Assembly (NCBI RefSeq): GCF_000278135.1
Contig: NZ_JH725026.1
Location: 1,012-65,011, forward strand
Direction: 5' to 3'
Source: Candidatus Bartonella washoeensis Sb944nv
GTDB lineage: Bacteria; Pseudomonadota; Alphaproteobacteria; Rhizobiales; Rhizobiaceae
Length of the DNA stretch: 64,000 bases
Below are positions 50,218 to 61,560 of the stretch, piece after piece. Below the pieces are notes generated by a model, which made no database searches, was not told the DNA's origin, and worked only from the letters and a program-made list of their open reading frames with translations. Position 1 is the stretch's first letter. Every line of letters begins with the position of its first letter. Position numbers and translations under genes: made by a program.

Positions 50218-53200
50218 TTAAGTTAATTCCACATCGACAATACCATGAATCGATTTCATAGCACTTACCACGCGTGAATTTATTTTATATCGCTTTGGAA
50301 GCGTAATTTCCACTTCCCGCAATCCTTCCTCTTGAATCAAAATAAGCCCTACCTCTCCAGTCCCACTAGGATTTAGATTCTGTTCAATTTGTGGAAGCAT
50401 ATCAACAGTTTTTATAAAGAGGCGCATCATTTTATGATTCTGTAACGCTTCCTTTTCTAAAGATTGGACTGTCTCAAGTCGTAAACTAACCCCTTCAGAA
50501 CGATTTTCTGCACTCACCATAACAATAAAGGACTTTCCGGGCTCTAGCATATCTTCATAAGTCAAAAGCCCTTCGGAAAATAGAACTGCTTCATACTGTC
50601 CACTCGTATCAGAAAATTGAATAATTCCCATTTTCTTACCAGATTTTGTTTTGCGAATTTGTTTTGCTACAACAGTTCCAGCAAGCCTAGCAGCAGTTGC
50701 TCCTCTCTTAACAGCATTGGAAAAATTAATCCAAGTCTGAATGCGTTTTTTAGCAAGAACAGCTTGATACTCATCTAAAGGATGGGCAGAAAAATAAAAA
50801 CCTATAACTTGAAATTCCCGATACAGTTTTTCAGCTGGTAACCACGGAGCTGTATGCGATAGAAGTAAAGGCTCTTTTAGCCCATCCGTCATTCCAAATA
50901 TATCAGTCTGACCACTAGAATTGTTATCGAGAATACGCAGTGCACGCGCATGAAGAGTTCCAAGGCTCGCCAATAAAACCTCACGTGCAATATTAAAACA
51001 ATCAAAAGCGCCAGCACAAATCAAACTTTCCATCGCACGCTTATTAACAATACGAGGATCAACACGTTCACAAAAATCTTCCAGATCCTTAAAAATTTTA
51101 TTTCCACGACAAGATACGATGTGATCAACGACTGCTTCCCCCACACCTTTAATGGCAGCAAGAGAATAATAAATGCAATTTTCACCAACTTCAAAAACGC
51201 GGTGTGATGTTTGCACCGAAGGCGCAATAACCTTAATACCCAGTCTTAACGCTTCACGTCGGAAGTCATTTAACTTATCCGTATTCGTCATATCATATGT
51301 CATGGAAGCAGCTAAAAACTCAACGGGATGATGTGCCTTCATATAAGCTGTTTGATAAGAGACAATTGCATAAGCAGCAGCGTGCGATTTATTAAAACCG
51401 TAATCTGCAAATTTTGCTAAAAGATCAAAAATAATATCAGCCTGATCTTTATCGATACCACCCGCAACAGCCCCACTCACAAAACGCGTACGCTGTTGTT
51501 GCATTTCTTTATGAATCTTTTTGCCCATAGCTCTACGCAATAAATCCGCTTCCCCAAGCGAATAACCAGCAAGCTCTTGCGCAATTTGCATTACTTGTTC
51601 TTGATAAACAATAACACCTTGTGTTTCTTTAACCAGATGATCTATTTTAGGATGAATAGAGGCAATTTCTTCTTCCCCATGTTTGCGTGCATTATACGTT
51701 GGGATATTCTCCATCGGACCAGGGCGATAAAGTGCAACAAGTGCAATAATATCTTCAATGCGATCTGGCTTCATCCCAATCAGCGCCTTACGCATACCAG
51801 AACTTTCAACTTGGAATACACCAACCGTTTCACCACGCGCCATCATGGCATAAGTCATTTCATCATCAAGAGGGATATGTGATAAATCTATTTTTATACC
51901 CTTTCTTACAACAAAATCCGCAGCCATTTTCAAAATAGTAAGCGTTTTTAATCCAAGAAAATCAAACTTCACCAACCCAGCCTGTTCAACACACTTCATG
52001 TTAAATTGCGTGACTGGCATATCAGAACGCGGATCACGATACATTGGAACAAGCTCTGATAAGGGACGGTCACCAATAACAATCCCTGCAGCATGGGTGG
52101 AAGCATGACGGTAAAGCCCCTCAAGCTGCAGTGCAATATCCAACATGCGCCCAACAACAGGATCTTTTTTCTTTTCTTCCTTAAATTTTTGTTCATCCCT
52201 GATAGCATCAGCTAATTCAACCTGACTACCAGGCGTAGCAGGAATTAATTTTGTAAGATAATCCACTTGACGATAAGGCATTTCTAAAACACGCCCAACA
52301 TCACGCAACACTGCACGTGCTTGCAATTTACCAAAGGTAATAATTTGGGCTACTTGATCACGTCCATATTTTTTTTGAACATAACGAATAACCTCCTCGC
52401 GCCGTTCTTGACAAAAATCAATATCAAAATCTGGCATAGAAACACGATCTGGGTTGAGAAAACGCTCAAACAAAAGAGAAAAACGCAATGGATCAACGTC
52501 GGTAATAGTCAACGCATAAGCAACAAGTGAACCAGCACCAGAACCACGTCCCGGTCCAACAGGAATATCATGAGCTTTCGCCCACTTTATAAAATCTGAA
52601 ACAATAAGAAAATAGCCTGAAAAATGCATACGGGTAATAACTGAAATTTCATAATCAAGGCGCTGCTCATAATCTTCTATAGAATAACCTGTCGCTAAAC
52701 CAATTGTTTCAATTCGCATTTTTAAACCAGATTTAGCCTGATTTAACAATTCATTATCTTCTGATTCTAAAGTAGAAGTTGAAGTGACAGATTGCTCTAT
52801 AAAACGAGGCAAAATCGGTTTTCGAATTGGTGTAGCAGTATGACAGCGTAGCGCAATTTCAACACTATTTTCCAAAGCTTCTGGAAGATCAGAAAACAAT
52901 ACAACCATTTCATCTTGTGATTTTAAATAATGATCCGGCGTCACACGTTTACGCTCTGGATTAGAAACGATTTGTCCTTCTGCAACTGCCATCAGTGCAT
53001 CATGAGCTTCATATCCTTGCCTATCTAGAAAAAAAGCTTCATTCGTTGCAACGAGAGGAATATCATGTGCATAAGCCAATTCAACAAGCATAGCCTCTAC
53101 TTTTCGATCATAAGAGCCATGCCGTTGTAATTCGACATAAAGACGATCATCAAAAATTTTTTTCAAATAAGTTAAACGTTCAATAGCGCGTGCTTTTTTA

Positions 53201-53712
53201 TCTTCTGCCAAAGCCAAATTAACAGGACCACCTCTGCCACCAGTCAAAGCGATCAATCCTTCACTGTGCGACAATAACCAATCTGCTTTAATATGAGGAG
53301 GTTCAGTATCACGCTTATCAAGATAAGCACGACTAACCAATCGCACCAAATGCGCATAACCACTCTCGCTAGCAGCCAGCAATACAATAGAGCAAAGATC
53401 AGAAGGATGGCGCCATTTAACTAAACGCGGATGATGATTTTCATCATCAAAATCGATCGTGAGCTGACAACCAATAATAGGTTGAATACCATGAGCAAAA
53501 CAATATTGAGAAAATTCCAAAGCACCAAACAAATTATTCGTGTCTGTAATAGCTACTGCTGGCATATCATCAGAAATGGCGTGCTGAATAATTTTTTGAA
53601 TTTTCAAAGCCCCTTCAAGCAATGAATAAGCTGAATGCACCCTTAAATGAATAAAGCGAGGGAAGGATTTTATACCGTCTCGTGTTTTGCTTTTATCTTC
53701 TAACACTCTCAC
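50218..53712 (-). CDS. dnaE: DNA polymerase III alpha subunit
   Basis: 1,164 residues. The PHP domain (FIHLRVHSAYSLLEGALKIQ, AITDTNNLFGALEFS) is followed by the C-family polymerase core with PGRGSGAGSLVAYALTITDV DPLRF, MPDFDIDFCQERREEVI and KFDFLGLKTLTI, then helix-hairpin-helix and OB domains. The start is GTG at 53712. Replicative polymerase acting with clamp and proofreading subunits. No second dnaE is in the window. Confidence 0.97.
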   Translation of the reverse strand: MRVLEDKSKTRDGIKSFPRFIHLRVHSAYSLLEGALKIQKIIQHAISDDMPAVAITDTNNLFGALEFSQYCFAHGIQPIIGCQLTIDFDDENHHPRLVKWRHPSDLCSIVLLAASESGYAHLVRLVSRAYLDKRDTEPPHIKADWLLSHSEGLIALTGGRGGPVNLALAEDKKARAIERLTYLKKIFDDRLYVELQRHGSYDRKVEAMLVELAYAHDIPLVATNEAFFLDRQGYEAHDALMAVAEGQIVSNPERKRVTPDHYLKSQDEMVVLFSDLPEALENSVEIALRCHTATPIRKPILPRFIEQSVTSTSTLESEDNELLNQAKSGLKMRIETIGLATGYSIEDYEQRLDYEISVITRMHFSGYFLIVSDFIKWAKAHDIPVGPGRGSGAGSLVAYALTITDVDPLRFSLLFERFLNPDRVSMPDFDIDFCQERREEVIRYVQKKYGRDQVAQIITFGKLQARAVLRDVGRVLEMPYRQVDYLTKLIPATPGSQVELADAIRDEQKFKEEKKKDPVVGRMLDIALQLEGLYRHASTHAAGIVIGDRPLSELVPMYRDPRSDMPVTQFNMKCVEQAGLVKFDFLGLKTLTILKMAADFVVRKGIKIDLSHIPLDDEMTYAMMARGETVGVFQVESSGMRKALIGMKPDRIEDIIALVALYRPGPMENIPTYNARKHGEEEIASIHPKIDHLVKETQGVIVYQEQVMQIAQELAGYSLGEADLLRRAMGKKIHKEMQQQRTRFVSGAVAGGIDKDQADIIFDLLAKFADYGFNKSHAAAYAIVSYQTAYMKAHHPVEFLAASMTYDMTNTDKLNDFRREALRLGIKVIAPSVQTSHRVFEVGENCIYYSLAAIKGVGEAVVDHIVSCRGNKIFKDLEDFCERVDPRIVNKRAMESLICAGAFDCFNIAREVLLASLGTLHARALRILDNNSSGQTDIFGMTDGLKEPLLLSHTAPWLPAEKLYREFQVIGFYFSAHPLDEYQAVLAKKRIQTWINFSNAVKRGATAARLAGTVVAKQIRKTKSGKKMGIIQFSDTSGQYEAVLFSEGLLTYEDMLEPGKSFIVMVSAENRSEGVSLRLETVQSLEKEALQNHKMMRLFIKTVDMLPQIEQNLNPSGTGEVGLILIQEEGLREVEITLPKRYKINSRVVSAMKSIHGIVDVELT

Positions 53713-53919
53713 AATTTCCCATCACAAAATAAATCCCAGATTACAAACTTATTATCTGTCTGGTAATAGATGGCATTTTAATCCATCATGTTAAAAATTT
53801 ATAACTTTAAAACTCTTGTATACCCAGAAAACATTCTAAATTTATTTATACTTCACCTTATAAAGTGCCATCAGAAAAAACGCCTGTAGAGATAAAAAAC
53901 AAACTCTCAAAAACAAAAG

Positions 53920-53953
53920 ACAGCGTATCATAATAAACAGCGTATCATAATAA
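53920..53953. repeat. Two tandem 17-bp units in the dnaE-recG gap
   Basis: ACAGCGTATCATAATAA occurs at 53920-53936 and again at 53937-53953, identical. Nothing else is seen in the 409-base divergent gap (53,713-54,121), which should hold the dnaE and recG promoters. Confidence 0.85.
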
Positions 53954-54121
53954 TATGAGTTTTTTTTTGTAATGTTTAGATTATATTGCTTCTTTAAATA
54001 TTCGTTTTTCGTCTTAAAACTCAAAGTGTAAATAAAGCCGGCTTCTTCTTCTATGATTTATCCCCAAAAAGCTCTTTTAAAACACTAGAAAAAAACAAAA
54101 GAGCAAGCTACAAATTTCCTT

Positions 54122-56230
54122 ATGCGTCCCAGCCTTATTAGTCCTCTTTTTAACTCTATTCATACCATTTCGGGAATCAGCCCCAAAGTATGTACTTTAC
54201 TATCGAAAGTCTTGAACGTTCATTCTATACAACGTGACCCTACGCTTATTGATCTTCTCCGATTGATGCCCCACTCCGTTATAGACCGCAGAATGCGACC
54301 TGATATTGCTTTCGCCCCGAAAGGGGTTACCGTTACTCTTGAAATTATTATCGATCAGCATCAACCACCACCAACTGGCCGTAACCGTCTCCCTTATCGC
54401 GTTATCGCTCATGATCAAACCGGAATAATCAATTTAGTATTTTTTCATGCCCAACCTTCTTGGCTAAAAAAACAGCTCCAGAAAGGAAAAAAGGTTATTG
54501 TATCGGGTAAAGTTGAACGGTTTAATGGTCAACTGTCAATGATTCATCCAGATCATATTGCACCAAGCGAGCAACTAAATCAGATTCCATTAATTGAACC
54601 TATATACCCCTCTACCGCCGGATTATCAGTAAAAACGCTGAGACATGCAATAAAAAATTCCCTCGAACATATTCCTTTGTTGCCAGAATGGATAGAGGAA
54701 AGCGTCAAAAAGCAGCAAAACTTTTCTTCTTTCTCCGTTGCACTACACCGCATCCATTCTCCCATAGATCCCGATGATTTATCCTTACAAAGTACAGCAC
54801 GCAGACGTCTTGCTTATGATGAGTTACTCGCTTGTCAATTGGCTCTTGGTCTCGTGCGTTTGAAAACCAAATCTCTTGTCGGAACCTCTCGCCCTTCAAA
54901 TGGCACCTATACTGCAAAACTACTGAAAGCCTTGCCCTTCCAGCTAACAAAAGGACAAAGCGAAGCAATAAAAGATATTGAAAAAGATTTAGCATCACCC
55001 GAGCCCATGTTAAGGCTTCTCCAAGGCGATGTGGGAGCAGGAAAAACCGTTGTTGCACTGATGGCAAGTGCACAGATTGCTGAAAATTCTGGACAATCAG
55101 CTTTAATGGCACCAACAGAAGTTCTCGCTAGGCAACACTTTGCTACAATCGCTCCTCTTGCCGAAAAAATCGGTTTACAAGCAGCTCTTTTAACTGGACG
55201 AGAAAAAGGAAAATTGCGCACAAATATTCTGAACGATATTCTATCAGGAAAAATCTCTATCATCATTGGTACGCACGCTCTCATACAACAAAGCGTTACA
55301 TACAATAATCTTGCATTAGCCATTATTGATGAGCAGCATCGTTTTGGAGTACATCAACGCCTTGCTCTTACAGCAAAAGGCTATAAACCTGACATGCTCG
55401 TAATGACCGCTACCCCTATTCCACGCACGCTGGTACTAACAGCTTTTGGTGATATGGATGTCTCTAAAATTACAGAAAAACCAATTGGACGACAGCCAAT
55501 TACTACCGCAACAATTCCTTTAAAACGGATCAATGAACTGATAGAACGTATTACATCTGCATTAGAAAAAGGAGAAAAACTTTATTGGATTTGTCCTCTT
55601 GTCGAAGAATCAACAACTCTTGAACTCACTTCAATTGAAAGCCGCTTTGCTATTCTCCATCAACGATTTGGCTCCTGTGTTGGTATGATCCATGGAAAAA
55701 TGTCTACAGATGAAAAAGAGGCAACAATGGCATCTTTTAAATGTGGAGATATACGCATTTTAGTTGCAACGACGGTTATTGAAGTAGGAGTCGATATTCC
55801 TGACGCTTCAATTATTGTTATAGAACATGCAGAACATTTTGGTCTTTCACAATTGCACCAATTGCGTGGCCGTGTTGGACGAGGAGAAAAAAAATCCTCC
55901 TGTATTTTACTGTACAAAGATCCACTTACAAAAATGGCCGCAGAACGCCTTAATATTATACGCAATACAGAAGATGGCTTTAAAATTGCTGAAGAAGACT
56001 GGCGTTTACGAGGAGAAGGTGAGCTTTTAGGAACACGACAATCAGGTATGCCTGAATTCCATATAGCAAACCTTGCAGCACATAGCGATCTTCTGTTAAT
56101 GGCAAGAAGAGATGCACGTTTATTTTTGCAACGTGATGCCAATCTTTCCTCAGAACGAGGACAAGCTTTACGCTTGCTGCTTTACCTTTTTGAGCGTGAC
56201 GATGCTACTCGGCTCTTACGCGCAGGCTAA
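54122..56230 (+). CDS. recG: ATP-dependent DNA helicase RecG
   Basis: 702 residues. N-terminal wedge/OB domain (TGRNRLPYRVIAHDQTGIIN LVFF), then helicase motifs: LLQGDVGAGKTVVALMASAQ (Walker A), MAPTEVLARQHF, IIDEQHRFGVHQR (DEQH box), MTATPIPRTL, VEVGVDIPDASIIVIEHAE and QLRGRVGRGEKKSSCILLY. Remodels stalled forks and Holliday junctions. Divergent from dnaE. Confidence 0.97.
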   Translation: MRPSLISPLFNSIHTISGISPKVCTLLSKVLNVHSIQRDPTLIDLLRLMPHSVIDRRMRPDIAFAPKGVTVTLEIIIDQHQPPPTGRNRLPYRVIAHDQTGIINLVFFHAQPSWLKKQLQKGKKVIVSGKVERFNGQLSMIHPDHIAPSEQLNQIPLIEPIYPSTAGLSVKTLRHAIKNSLEHIPLLPEWIEESVKKQQNFSSFSVALHRIHSPIDPDDLSLQSTARRRLAYDELLACQLALGLVRLKTKSLVGTSRPSNGTYTAKLLKALPFQLTKGQSEAIKDIEKDLASPEPMLRLLQGDVGAGKTVVALMASAQIAENSGQSALMAPTEVLARQHFATIAPLAEKIGLQAALLTGREKGKLRTNILNDILSGKISIIIGTHALIQQSVTYNNLALAIIDEQHRFGVHQRLALTAKGYKPDMLVMTATPIPRTLVLTAFGDMDVSKITEKPIGRQPITTATIPLKRINELIERITSALEKGEKLYWICPLVEESTTLELTSIESRFAILHQRFGSCVGMIHGKMSTDEKEATMASFKCGDIRILVATTVIEVGVDIPDASIIVIEHAEHFGLSQLHQLRGRVGRGEKKSSCILLYKDPLTKMAAERLNIIRNTEDGFKIAEEDWRLRGEGELLGTRQSGMPEFHIANLAAHSDLLLMARRDARLFLQRDANLSSERGQALRLLLYLFERDDATRLLRAG

Positions 56231-56335
56231 CCGTTTAAAAAAAAGAGAAGCATTTATATAATTTGTTGCAAACGATTTTTTATAATTTGTACATTTAATC
56301 ATCTTTCACACACTCAAAAGATAAAAAATTATTTT

Positions 56336-58159
56336 TTACTCAACCGTTACCGATTTCGCCAAATTACGTGGTTGATCAACATCTGTTCCCAATAAAACAG
56401 CTGTATGGTATGCGATTAATTGAATGGGTAAAGCATAAATAATAGGGGCAATAAATTCTGGAACATCTGGCAAAATAATAGTCGAAAATGTATTAAGGCA
56501 AGCTGCTTCTGCTCCTCTTCTATCTGTTATCAAGATAATACGACCATTGCGTGCAGCCACTTCTTGCATATTAGAAGAAGTTTTTTCAAACCACTTATCA
56601 TAGGGTGCAACAACAATAATGGGGATTGTCTCATCAACCAGCGCAATCGGTCCATGTTTTAACTCACCCGCAGCATAACCTTCAGCATGAATATAAGAAA
56701 GCTCCTTCAATTTGAGTGCGCCCTCCAAAGCAATTGGATAAGAAGTACCACGTCCAAGATAAAGAACCCCTTTTACGTTCACCAGATCACGACAAATAGT
56801 TTCAATTCTATCCTCTAGCTTTAAAACCTCATTTAAAATCCGTGGCACTTCTGCCAATTGTCGAACCAACTGCTGCTCTGTCTTCTCTAATAAGCATCCA
56901 CGTTGCTTAGCTGCACCAAGCGCCATTGAAGCAAGAGTTGATAACTGACATGTAAAAGCTTTTGTTGAAGCCACACCAATTTCTGGACCAGCTAATGTTG
57001 GTAAAACAAAATCAGCTTCCCTTGCCATTGTTGATTGCTCGACATTGACAATTGTCGCTGTTTTCACACCACGTTCCCCACAATAACGTAAAGATGCCAA
57101 TGTATCAGCTGTTTCACCAGATTGAGAAACAAATATTGGTAATACATCAGGTGTTATAGGCGGCTCACGATAACGAAATTCTGAAGCCACATCATTATCA
57201 ACACTTAAACCAGCAAAATTCTCAAACCAATAGCGTGCAACTAAAGTTGAATAATAAGCCGTTCCACAGCTTGCAAAGAGTAATCGGTTAATATTTTTCC
57301 AATCAATAAAATCTTCAAATAAGCGAACTGTATAATTCCCAAGATCAAGATAACGTGCCAAATTATGAGAAATAACGTCAGGTTGCTCAAACATTTCCTT
57401 GTGCATAAAATGGCGGTGATTTCCTTTAGAAACTAATAAATTTTCATCAAACAATGTTGTAATAGGACGTTCTACTGGCTGATTATCTACATTATAAATC
57501 TTTACTCCCTCACGCGTGAGAACAGCCAAATCTCCATCTTCCATATAGCAGATACGGTCTGTAAATGAAGCTAAAGCAATTGCATCTGACCCTACAAAAA
57601 ATTCATCTTTTCCATACCCAATCACCAAAGGTGGACCAGAACGAACAGCAATCATAAGGTTATCTTCACCTTCAAAAATAAGAGCAAGAGCAAAAGTACC
57701 CTGCAATCTTTTCCAACTCGTGCGAGTTGCTTCATGCGGAGAAAGACCGCTTTTTAGTGCGTGCGTAATTAAATGAGCAACAACCTCCGTATCAGTCTCT
57801 GTTTCAAAAATATAACCGTCCTCAATGAGTTCTTTTCGTAATTCTAAAAAATTTTCGATAATACCATTATGAACAACGGCAATCCGCTCAGTTAAATGAG
57901 GATGAGCATTCCGCTCTATAGCAACTCCATGTGTAGCCCAGCGTGTATGGCCAATTCCCAGATTACCTTCCAAAGGTGTTATCTTTAACTTTTCTTCTAA
58001 ATGAATGAGCTTACCTTCAGCTCGAATACGATGAAGTCGCCCCTTATACACCGTTGCTAAACCAGATGAATCATATCCTCTATATTCAAGGCGCTTCAAA
58101 CCATCAACCAAATAGGATGCAACAGGTCTATTTCCAAGAATTCCGATAATTCCGCACAT
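56336..58159 (-). CDS. glmS: Glutamine-fructose-6-phosphate aminotransferase
   Basis: 607 residues from ATG at 58159, which places the nucleophile Cys at position 2 (MCGIIGILGNRP); the open frame extends upstream without function. Glutaminase domain (GHTRWATHG, HNGIIEN) and two SIS isomerase domains (FASCGTAYYST, SQSGETADTLASLRY, LGRGTSYPIALEGALKLKEL SY) ending KSVTVE. Makes glucosamine-6-phosphate. No glmS ribozyme leader is expected or seen. Next to glmU, the later pathway enzyme. Confidence 0.97.
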   Translation of the reverse strand: MCGIIGILGNRPVASYLVDGLKRLEYRGYDSSGLATVYKGRLHRIRAEGKLIHLEEKLKITPLEGNLGIGHTRWATHGVAIERNAHPHLTERIAVVHNGIIENFLELRKELIEDGYIFETETDTEVVAHLITHALKSGLSPHEATRTSWKRLQGTFALALIFEGEDNLMIAVRSGPPLVIGYGKDEFFVGSDAIALASFTDRICYMEDGDLAVLTREGVKIYNVDNQPVERPITTLFDENLLVSKGNHRHFMHKEMFEQPDVISHNLARYLDLGNYTVRLFEDFIDWKNINRLLFASCGTAYYSTLVARYWFENFAGLSVDNDVASEFRYREPPITPDVLPIFVSQSGETADTLASLRYCGERGVKTATIVNVEQSTMAREADFVLPTLAGPEIGVASTKAFTCQLSTLASMALGAAKQRGCLLEKTEQQLVRQLAEVPRILNEVLKLEDRIETICRDLVNVKGVLYLGRGTSYPIALEGALKLKELSYIHAEGYAAGELKHGPIALVDETIPIIVVAPYDKWFEKTSSNMQEVAARNGRIILITDRRGAEAACLNTFSTIILPDVPEFIAPIIYALPIQLIAYHTAVLLGTDVDQPRNLAKSVTVE

Positions 58160-58331
58160 TAAAACGCTCCAATTCACATCCAAGATTTATAATGATCCGA
58201 TAAAATAACCCAACTTCCCTTATTAAAAACTCTAAAAGATCATATACACCGAATATGGTAGGTAATATCTAAGAACAAGTCTCTGCCCAATTACCAACCC
58301 CTCCTATAACCAAGCAAAAGATTTAGCAAAA

Positions 58332-59681
58332 TCATTTCTTTTGTTTATTTATCGACAAACGTGCGCGCAATTTTGCTGCACAATTCTCTTTTATCACCTG
58401 TCGTGCTCGCCCAAAAGCTATACTATTTATAGGCACATTTTCGGTGATAACACTTCCTGAAGCCACATAAGAACCTTTTCCAATAATCAATGGAGCAATA
58501 AGAGCTGAATTAGAACCAATAAAGGTGTGATCACCAATCACTGTTTTATATTTGTGAAATCCATCATAATTGCAAGTAATAGTACCAGCGCCGATATTGC
58601 TACGTGCACCAATTTCCGCATCGCCAATATAACTTAAATGATTAATTTTGGAGAATTCCGCTACTTTTGCTTGTTTAATTTCACAAAAGTTTCCAACCTT
58701 TACTGATCGCGCTAATTCTGTTCCAGGACGCAAGCGTGCATAAGGCCCAATTTGCGCATCCGTACCAACAATAGCTCCTTCCAAGTAACTAAATGCATGG
58801 ATAACTGCACCAGATTGCACCTTTACCCCTAACCCAAAATAAACATTTGGCTCGATCACTACCCCTGATTCAATCTCTGTATCATAAGAAAAATAAACAC
58901 TTTCTGGTTTAAGTATTGTAACACCAGATAACATGAAATCACGTGCTTTACGCTTTTGCCATAAAGAGTCAGCTTCAAAAAGCTCAAAGCAGTTATTAAT
59001 TCCTACAATATTATCAAAAGGCACTTCAACGACTCGAACATCTAATCCTTCATGCGATGCAATAGAAACAATATCTGTGAGATAATACTCTTGTTTCGAA
59101 TTGTTCTTATCAACTTTCTCTAAAAGAGAAAGCGCATGTTTTCCATTAAGAGCGAATATCCCACCATTACAAAAACAGATCTTTTTTTCTTCATCGCTAG
59201 CATCTTTTTCTTCTACAATCGCGATAATTTTACCATTTTTCTCAAGCAGACGTCCATAACCCGTTGGATCTGGAGCATGAAAACCAGCAACAACAACATC
59301 TGCCCCTTCAGCGAGCTGTGCACGAACACGCAACAATGAATCTTGCTCAATCAAAGGAGTGTCACCCAAAACAATAAGAACATCATCAAAGCCTTCTTGC
59401 AAAGCTAAGCGAGCAGACAAAACAGCATGCGCAGTCCCCAAACGCTCTTTTTGTTCAAAAATCATCACATTTTTTACAAATGATTCAACAACTTTAGCAA
59501 CTTCTTTAGCACCAGATCCTACAACGACTGCTAATTGTGAAGAATCCAGCAATTTCATTTGTTTTACCACATGGCATATAATTGGTAACCCAGCTATTTT
59601 ATGAAGTACCTTGGGAAGAGACGATTTCATACGCGTCCCTTCACCTGCAGCAAGAACAATAGAAAGACAATTTCTAACCAT
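58332..59681 (-). CDS. glmU: Bifunctional GlcNAc-1-P uridyltransferase / GlcN-1-P acetyltransferase
   Basis: 449 residues from ATG at 59681. The uridyltransferase N-domain has [22 protein letters not shown] and the C-domain is a hexapeptide left-handed beta helix with the acetyltransferase loop [20 protein letters not shown]. Produces UDP-GlcNAc for peptidoglycan and LPS. A TTG 12 bases upstream is an alternative start. ccdA ends 14 bases before the start. Confidence 0.97.
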   Translation of the reverse strand: MVRNCLSIVLAAGEGTRMKSSLPKVLHKIAGLPIICHVVKQMKLLDSSQLAVVVGSGAKEVAKVVESFVKNVMIFEQKERLGTAHAVLSARLALQEGFDDVLIVLGDTPLIEQDSLLRVRAQLAEGADVVVAGFHAPDPTGYGRLLEKNGKIIAIVEEKDASDEEKKICFCNGGIFALNGKHALSLLEKVDKNNSKQEYYLTDIVSIASHEGLDVRVVEVPFDNIVGINNCFELFEADSLWQKRKARDFMLSGVTILKPESVYFSYDTEIESGVVIEPNVYFGLGVKVQSGAVIHAFSYLEGAIVGTDAQIGPYARLRPGTELARSVKVGNFCEIKQAKVAEFSKINHLSYIGDAEIGARSNIGAGTITCNYDGFHKYKTVIGDHTFIGSNSALIAPLIIGKGSYVASGSVITENVPINSIAFGRARQVIKENCAAKLRARLSINKQKK

Positions 59682-59695
59682 AAAAGCACACAAAA

Positions 59696-60484
59696 TTAAC
59701 GAGAAAAACCAAAGAAGTTTGTAACATCATGCCAACGAATAGCTTCAACATTACTCAATAAAGGAAAATTTTCTAAAAGCCAAAATGAAAGATCCTGCAT
59801 AGAACCCGTCAAAAACAAAACACCTGTAATAATTAGAAAAATACCAATAATCCTTTCAATTTTTCCCAAATGAACACGAAAAATTCCTAAAAATCTCATA
59901 AAGCTGCTCGAAAATAGAGCTGCTAACACAAAAGGCACTCCGAGACCTAACGCATAAATTGCTAAAAGAAGTGCTCCTTCACCGACAGTTTCTTTTGTTC
60001 CAGCAAGTGTTATAATAGGTCCCAAAATTGGACCAATACACGGTGTCCAACCGAATGCAAAAGCTAAACCAATAATATAAGCCCCTAAAGGTCCAGCAGG
60101 GATTTTGCGCATCTGAAACCGCACTTCACGAAATAAAAAACCAATTTTAAAAATACCTAAAAAATTTAAACCAAAAATGATAATGATAATTCCAGCAGCA
60201 ATCGCAAACCAATCACGATAAGAACCGATGAACTTGCCAAGTGTACTCGCACTAGCACCTAAAGCAACAAAAACAGTTGTAAAACCAAATACAAAAGAAA
60301 TGACAGAAAATAAAAGTGCTAAGCGTACAAGCGCTTTTCCCTTCCATTTTTCTGAAAGAAAATCATCAATACCAACACCTGCCATATAGCATAAATAGGG
60401 AGGAACCAACGGCAAAACACACGGCGATAAAAAAGACAATGCACCAGCAAAAAACACACTAAATGCAGAAAACTCTAAAACCAA
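59696..60484 (-). CDS. ccdA: Cytochrome c biogenesis protein CcdA
   Basis: 262 residues, six membrane helices. The two redox Cys are in [20 protein letters not shown] (helix 1) and [18 protein letters not shown] (helix 4). Transfers electrons from cytoplasmic thioredoxin to periplasmic thioredoxin-like proteins for cytochrome c maturation. The apparent start is TTG at 60484, as no ATG lies before helix 1; a start at another non-ATG codon cannot be excluded. Confidence 0.92.
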   Translation of the reverse strand: MVLEFSAFSVFFAGALSFLSPCVLPLVPPYLCYMAGVGIDDFLSEKWKGKALVRLALLFSVISFVFGFTTVFVALGASASTLGKFIGSYRDWFAIAAGIIIIIFGLNFLGIFKIGFLFREVRFQMRKIPAGPLGAYIIGLAFAFGWTPCIGPILGPIITLAGTKETVGEGALLLAIYALGLGVPFVLAALFSSSFMRFLGIFRVHLGKIERIIGIFLIITGVLFLTGSMQDLSFWLLENFPLLSNVEAIRWHDVTNFFGFSR

Positions 60485-60530
60485 AATCTTATATCCACTT
60501 TTAATTACAGTTTATATTCATAAATAATCG

Positions 60531-61499
60531 TCAATCCATTGAATCATCAACTCTCTGTATATTTTTCATATCTGCTATCACACTCACATCTTCATCATGA
60601 CCAGAAACGACGGAAAAAAACCTTTGGTAAATCTGATCTTTATTTTTAGCAATCGCAATATAATCACCCTCAACTAATACCAGTGAAACATAAGCACCAA
60701 CAGTTTCATAAATGATATCACCAGAATCGTTGGTAATAGACCAACTTGTATCTGCTAATGCTTCGCCTCCTTCCTGACGTACCAACTTTAAGACGATTTG
60801 AGCTGCTTGATGTTCAAGACTTACTTCAGTAATTTTACCTGCATCCACCTGTATGTCTGAACGAACAATCGCATTAATGGAACCATATTGGGAAGCAACA
60901 TGATAGTGACCCGCTTTCAAACGCACAATAGACCGTGGTTTAACATTTGACAAAATCACACCCGTATCATCATTTTCTTTTGCATCCTCATATATCGTAA
61001 AACGGAGTTCTTTTTCGTTGATTGTACCGTTAAGCAGTGTAGCATTTAAAATAACACCACCAGCATCAAGAGTAAAATTTTTGGTAAGACGCTGTCCATT
61101 TTCTAAATTTACACGTTGCACCACACTTGCATGACCAAATGAGACATGAACAAGATAGCTCCCCGGATCTAAATCAAAACGCGCACTTCCTCCCTCAAAC
61201 GTGGCAATTAATGGTAATTTGTTATCAGCCCCCAGGATGGGTGCATAAATCCGCCATACAAGCCCTTTCATAATCTCTTCGCTGTTTTTTGTAAGTCGAG
61301 CATGCAGTATTAGCTCGGTCTGAGAAACGAAATTTTCTTTTTCAGGATTTTGAGATTTTAAAATAAAACTTGTTGGTTGTTTTTGTTTATGATTTCGCCC
61401 CTCCACCCCCTCAGAAAAAGCATAACCGCTCCAAATCAAAGAGATGAATGTCACGCATAACCATAAGGATCGATACAATATTTTTTTTAAAATGCCCAT
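60531..61499 (-). CDS. Conserved secreted protein of unknown function
   Basis: 322 residues from ATG at 61499 (MGILKKILYRSLWLCVTFIS), with a signal peptide that ends near SGYAFSEG. The mature part looks all-beta with two or three repeated carboxypeptidase-regulatory-like units (FDLDPGSYLVHVSFGHASVV QR; LKAGHYHVASQYGSINAIVR; LVEGDYIAIAKN), each a G-x-Y-x-V turn. I do not know a function; it is probably periplasmic. A TTG further upstream (61541) is a less likely start. Confidence 0.75.
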   Translation of the reverse strand: MGILKKILYRSLWLCVTFISLIWSGYAFSEGVEGRNHKQKQPTSFILKSQNPEKENFVSQTELILHARLTKNSEEIMKGLVWRIYAPILGADNKLPLIATFEGGSARFDLDPGSYLVHVSFGHASVVQRVNLENGQRLTKNFTLDAGGVILNATLLNGTINEKELRFTIYEDAKENDDTGVILSNVKPRSIVRLKAGHYHVASQYGSINAIVRSDIQVDAGKITEVSLEHQAAQIVLKLVRQEGGEALADTSWSITNDSGDIIYETVGAYVSLVLVEGDYIAIAKNKDQIYQRFFSVVSGHDEDVSVIADMKNIQRVDDSMD

Positions 61500-61560
61500 T
61501 TTTGCATTGTTGACTAAAGTAATAATCTTTTCAAGAAGCAATATTATAAAGTTACCATTT

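Noticed and set aside
53713-54121. CtrA-type sites (TTAA-N7-TTAA) upstream of dnaE
   Set aside because: Only TTAA pairs with wrong spacing were found.
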